From assembly GCA_004558805.1 (NCBI GenBank), contig SFDE01000022.1, positions 1-25,544 on the forward strand: DNA of 25,544 bases, in the 5' to 3' direction. How positions within the stretch are numbered: the stretch's first letter is position 1; each line of letters starts with the position of its first letter. This document shows, piece by piece, positions 22,915 to 25,544 of this stretch. The position numbers and the translations under genes are program-made. Origin of the DNA: Faecalibacterium prausnitzii (GTDB lineage: Bacteria; Bacillota; Clostridia; Oscillospirales; Ruminococcaceae). A model generated the notes under the pieces. It saw nothing but the letters and a program-made list of their open reading frames with translations. It had not been told where the DNA came from and made no database searches.

Positions 22915-25086
22915 TTACAGATGCAGAACCCGGTCTTTGATCTCCTGAGTGCGACCCTGATTCCAGAACTGAGTGCCGATGTAGCCGCAGGTGCGTCGTG
23001 CTACATTCAGCTTGTTCTGATCCCGGTTGCCGCACTTGGGGCATTCCCACACCAGTTTGCCGTCGTCCTCCACGATCTTGATCTCGCCATCGTAGCCGCA
23101 GACCTGGCAGTAATCGGACTTGGTGTTCAGTTCCGCATACATGATGTTGTCGTAGATGAACTGGAGCACGCTTATGACCGCTTCCAGATTGTCCTGCATA
23201 TTGGGCACTTCCACATAGCTGATGGCGCCGCCGGGGGACAGCTTCTGGAACTCGGACTCAAACTTCAGCTTGGTAAAGGCATCGATGTGTTCTGACACAT
23301 GGACGTGGTAGCTGTTGGTGATATAGTTCTTGTCGGTGATGCCGGGCACGATGCCGAACCGCTTCTGCAGGCACTTGGAGAACTTGTAGGTGGTGGACTC
23401 CAGAGGAGTGCCGTAGAGGGAGTAGTCTATATTCTCCGCCTTTTTCCACTCGTTGCACTTGTCGTTCATGTGCTGCATGACGCTGAGAGCAAAGGGCTTT
23501 GCACCGGCGTCGGTGTGGCTCTTGCCGGTCATATACTTCACGCATTCATACAGACCGGCATAGCCCAGACTGATGGTGGAGTAGCCGCCAAACAGCAGCT
23601 TGTCGATCTTCTCTCCTTTTTTCAGCCGTGCCAGAGCACCGTACTGCCACAGAATGGGGGCTGCATCACTGGGGGTGCCCAGCAGCCGCTTATGGCGTGC
23701 CTGCAGGGCACGGTGGCAAAGTGCCAGCCGCTCGTCAAAGATCTTCCAGAACTTTTCAAAGTTGCCTTCGGAGGACAGCGCCACATCCACCAGATTGATG
23801 GTGACTACGCCTTGATTGAACCGTCCATAGTACTTGGGCTTGCCGGTCTCCGGATCCACATAGGGGGTCAAGAAGCTGCGGCAGCCCATGCAGGTATAGC
23901 AGTGCCCCTCACCGTTTTTGTCCACCTTCAGCTCCAGCATCTTCTTCTCGGAGATGTAGTCCGGCACCATGCGCTTGGCGGTGCACTTGGCGGCAAGCTC
24001 AGTAAGATAGTAGTAGGGAGTGCCGGGACGGATGTTGTCCTCTTCCAGCACATAGATCAATTTTGGGAAGGCAGGAGTGATCCAAACGCCGGCCTCGTTC
24101 TTCACGCCCTGATAGCGCTGACGGATGGTCTCTTCAATGATGATCGCCAGATCTGCTTTTTCCTGAGGATTCCGTGCCTCACCCAGATACATGAACACGG
24201 TGATGAAAGGCGCCTGTCCGTTGGTGGTCATAAGGGTCACCACCTGATACTGGATGGTCTGGACGCCCCTATTGATCTCGTTGCGCAGACGGCGTTCCAC
24301 GATCTCCTTCTTCCGCTGGGCAGAAACGTCCAGACCTTTCATCTCCACCTCTACCTCAGCAGCGATCTTCTTCCGGGACACGTCCACAAAGGGAGCAAGG
24401 TGGGTCAGGCTGATGCTCTGTCCGCCGTACTGGTTGGATGCTACCTGCGCAATGATCTGAGTGGCGATGTTGCAGGCGGTGGAAAAGCTGTGGGGCTTTT
24501 CAATATAGGTGCCGGAGATGACAGTGCCGTTCTGCAGCATATCCTCCAGATTCACCAGATCGCAGTTGTGCATATGCTGGGCAAAATAGTCGGAGTCGTG
24601 GAAGTGGATCAGACCGTCCTGATGTGCCTTTACGATCTCTGGATCCAGCAGCAGACGGGCGGTCAGATCCTTGGAGATCTCACCTGCCATATAGTCCCGC
24701 TGCACGCTGTTGACGGTGGGGTTTTTGTTGGCGTTCTCCTGCTTGACCTCTTCGTTCTGGCACTCAATGAGGCTCAGGATCCGCTCATCGGTGGTGTTGG
24801 TCTGACGCTTCAGGTTCTGCACATAGCGATAGGTGATATAGTGCCGTGCCACATCGTGCGCCCGGATATCCATCAGCTGGTTCTCCACCAGATCCTGGAC
24901 CTCTTCCACGCTGACGGCTCGGTTCAGCAGCTGGCACTGGTCCGTAACGGCGGCGGCGATCTGAGTAATCTGGTCCTTGGTCAGCCGACTCTGTCCGCCC
25001 ACAGAATCGCTTGCCTTGGTAACGGCGGTGATGATCTTGGTAATATCAAAGGGAACCTCCGCACCGTTGCGTTTGATGATCTTCAT
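22915..25086 (-). CDS. nrdD: Anaerobic (class III) ribonucleoside-triphosphate reductase
   Basis: Reduces ribonucleoside triphosphates to deoxy forms for DNA synthesis using an oxygen-sensitive glycyl radical. The N-terminal ATP-cone (about 3-92, beginning MKIIKRNGAEVPFD) provides dATP/ATP control. The large catalytic barrel follows. Near the C-terminus are a zinc site (Cys660, Cys663, Cys682, Cys685) and the radical loop RTCGYIG with Gly701. Length is 723 residues. The ATG at 25086 is used because GGAGGAG lies four bases upstream; the open frame to 25155 is leader sequence. It pairs with nrdG. The promoter carries a palindrome and a NrdR-box-like site. Presence of this enzyme, with no aerobic reductase in view, fits an obligate anaerobe. 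Confidence 0.97.
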   Translation of the reverse strand: MKIIKRNGAEVPFDITKIITAVTKASDSVGGQSRLTKDQITQIAAAVTDQCQLLNRAVSVEEVQDLVENQLMDIRAHDVARHYITYRYVQNLKRQTNTTDERILSLIECQNEEVKQENANKNPTVNSVQRDYMAGEISKDLTARLLLDPEIVKAHQDGLIHFHDSDYFAQHMHNCDLVNLEDMLQNGTVISGTYIEKPHSFSTACNIATQIIAQVASNQYGGQSISLTHLAPFVDVSRKKIAAEVEVEMKGLDVSAQRKKEIVERRLRNEINRGVQTIQYQVVTLMTTNGQAPFITVFMYLGEARNPQEKADLAIIIEETIRQRYQGVKNEAGVWITPAFPKLIYVLEEDNIRPGTPYYYLTELAAKCTAKRMVPDYISEKKMLELKVDKNGEGHCYTCMGCRSFLTPYVDPETGKPKYYGRFNQGVVTINLVDVALSSEGNFEKFWKIFDERLALCHRALQARHKRLLGTPSDAAPILWQYGALARLKKGEKIDKLLFGGYSTISLGYAGLYECVKYMTGKSHTDAGAKPFALSVMQHMNDKCNEWKKAENIDYSLYGTPLESTTYKFSKCLQKRFGIVPGITDKNYITNSYHVHVSEHIDAFTKLKFESEFQKLSPGGAISYVEVPNMQDNLEAVISVLQFIYDNIMYAELNTKSDYCQVCGYDGEIKIVEDDGKLVWECPKCGNRDQNKLNVARRTCGYIGTQFWNQGRTQEIKDRVLHL

Positions 25087-25184
25087 AGTTCTCCTCCCTG
25101 TCTTCCCACAGTGTGAACGGGCACCTCTTGCCATAAGAGATACCCGTTTGCTCAAACGATATCCAATAAACTGAATGTAACTCT

Positions 25185-25212
25185 ATCTTATCACTATTTA
25201 GTGATAAGTCAA
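25185..25212 (-). promoter_or_regulatory. Promoter of nrdD-nrdG
   Basis: On the minus strand TTGACT (25212-25207) and TAAGAT (25190-25185) have a 16-base spacer. The spacer is filled by a palindrome. The leader to the nrdD start is about 90 bases. Confidence 0.6.
25187..25208. promoter_or_regulatory. Palindromic operator inside the nrdD promoter
   Basis: CTTATCACTA (25187-25196) and TAGTGATAAG (25199-25208) form a perfect 10-bp inverted repeat around TT. The core CTATTTAGTG (25194-25203) matches 8 of 10 positions of the NrdR box core CWATATATWG. It lies between the -35 and -10, where a repressor would block RNA polymerase. Confidence 0.55.
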
Positions 25213-25220
25213 GGGAAAAA

Positions 25221-25236
25221 CCACTACATTTTGTGT
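25221..25236. promoter_or_regulatory. Candidate NrdR box upstream of nrdD
   Basis: CCACTACATTTTGTGT fits the 16-base NrdR box (core CTACATTTTG against CWATATATWG, with C and G at the fixed ends). Its core starts 30 bases from the core of the palindrome in the promoter, close to the three-helical-turn spacing of paired NrdR boxes. NrdR represses ribonucleotide reductase operons when dATP is high. Confidence 0.5.
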
Positions 25237-25544
25237 TTTGGAGTTTTAGCCAAATTTGCAAGCTTATTTTCGGGATAAAATCTGAAGGCAGACATCTTGA
25301 CAAAAGAAGACGATTTCCATGGTGTAATATCCCGGAATATCTATACTTTTGCAGAAGCCGACCCTCATATTATGTACCTATTATATAAGAAAAACGCCAC
25401 TGCCGTCAGTCTCCCTGTGCCTTTTGGTTTCCCCGGGGGTAGAGACAGAAGAGAAAAGTGCACAGATCGCACCGTTTCCGCCTGCAGAAAGCTGCCGGAA
25501 AGAGCACCCGAAAGAAAGACTGGAAGAAACCGCAAAGAAAACCG
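25237..25544. other. Gene-free right edge with possible RNA structure
   Basis: No convincing coding frame with a ribosome binding site is visible on either strand. The first 140 bases are AT-rich and contain TTGACA (25297-25302) and TATACT (25342-25347), but at spacings that do not form a good promoter. The last 90 bases are purine-rich and contain two pairings: GTGC with GCAC (25458-25472) and TTTCCG with CGGAAA around GCAG with CTGC (25475-25501). It may be the leader of a plus-strand gene beyond the edge. Confidence 0.35.

Noticed and set aside
23299..25116. 605-codon open frame on the plus strand opposite nrdD
   Set aside because: Antisense shadow of nrdD, whose motifs are complete. It has no ribosome binding site.

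Overview
The window is GC-rich, compact bacterial chromosome. The gene content points to an obligately anaerobic Firmicute of the class Clostridia: a class III (oxygen-sensitive) ribonucleotide reductase with its activase, an ECF energising module, a ClpE-type unfoldase, an HxlR regulator and strong AGGAGG ribosome binding sites. The GC level, the gene order ruvC-ruvA-ruvB-glmM and the intergenic repeat element resemble Faecalibacterium or a near relative in the Oscillospiraceae. That placement is inference from recognition, not a search result. Most genes are housekeeping or conserved metabolism. There is no CRISPR array, no prophage, and no transposase or integrase gene.

Left part (1-4930): after the terminator of a gene outside the window comes an agmatine-to-putrescine operon, aguA-aguB, followed closely by a Tat-exported class-3-lipase-like protein. 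Next is a visibly more AT-rich pair of divergent genes: an HxlR-family regulator on the minus strand and a small cupin on the plus strand. A well-formed divergent promoter region with a palindrome lies between them. A tRNA-Val(GAC) with its own promoter and terminator follows on the minus strand.

Centre (5080-17780): a long plus-strand run holds the complete Holliday-junction set ruvC-ruvA-ruvB, then glmM (cell-wall precursor), a class I SAM-dependent methyltransferase, the ECF transporter module ecfA1-ecfA2-ecfT, truA, a membrane-anchored DUF5711-like protein, a CvpA-family membrane protein and a ClpE-type AAA+ unfoldase. Two copies of one MITE-like palindromic repeat bracket the ECF genes in opposite orientations. 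The second copy makes up almost the whole ecfT-truA spacer and supplies the truA ribosome binding site. A strong hairpin ends this block against the convergent recQ.

Right part (17786-25544): recQ (minus) encodes a short RecQ that lacks room for the winged-helix domain. Then come a family 2 glycosyltransferase and a CPA2-type cation/proton antiporter, each with its own promoter and a structured leader. In the antiporter leader the only good Shine-Dalgarno sequence is separated from the start codon by a perfect 9-bp hairpin. The window closes with nrdD-nrdG (minus). A palindrome sits exactly between the -35 and -10 of the nrdD promoter, and a NrdR-box-like sequence lies about three helical turns away. 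The last 450 bases have no convincing gene but contain paired segments that may be the leader of something beyond the edge.

I found no clear novel defence or mobile system. The observations most worth following are the repeat pair around the ECF module, the antiporter leader, the nrd operator, the RecQ without a winged helix, and the DUF5711-CvpA-ClpE gene set.
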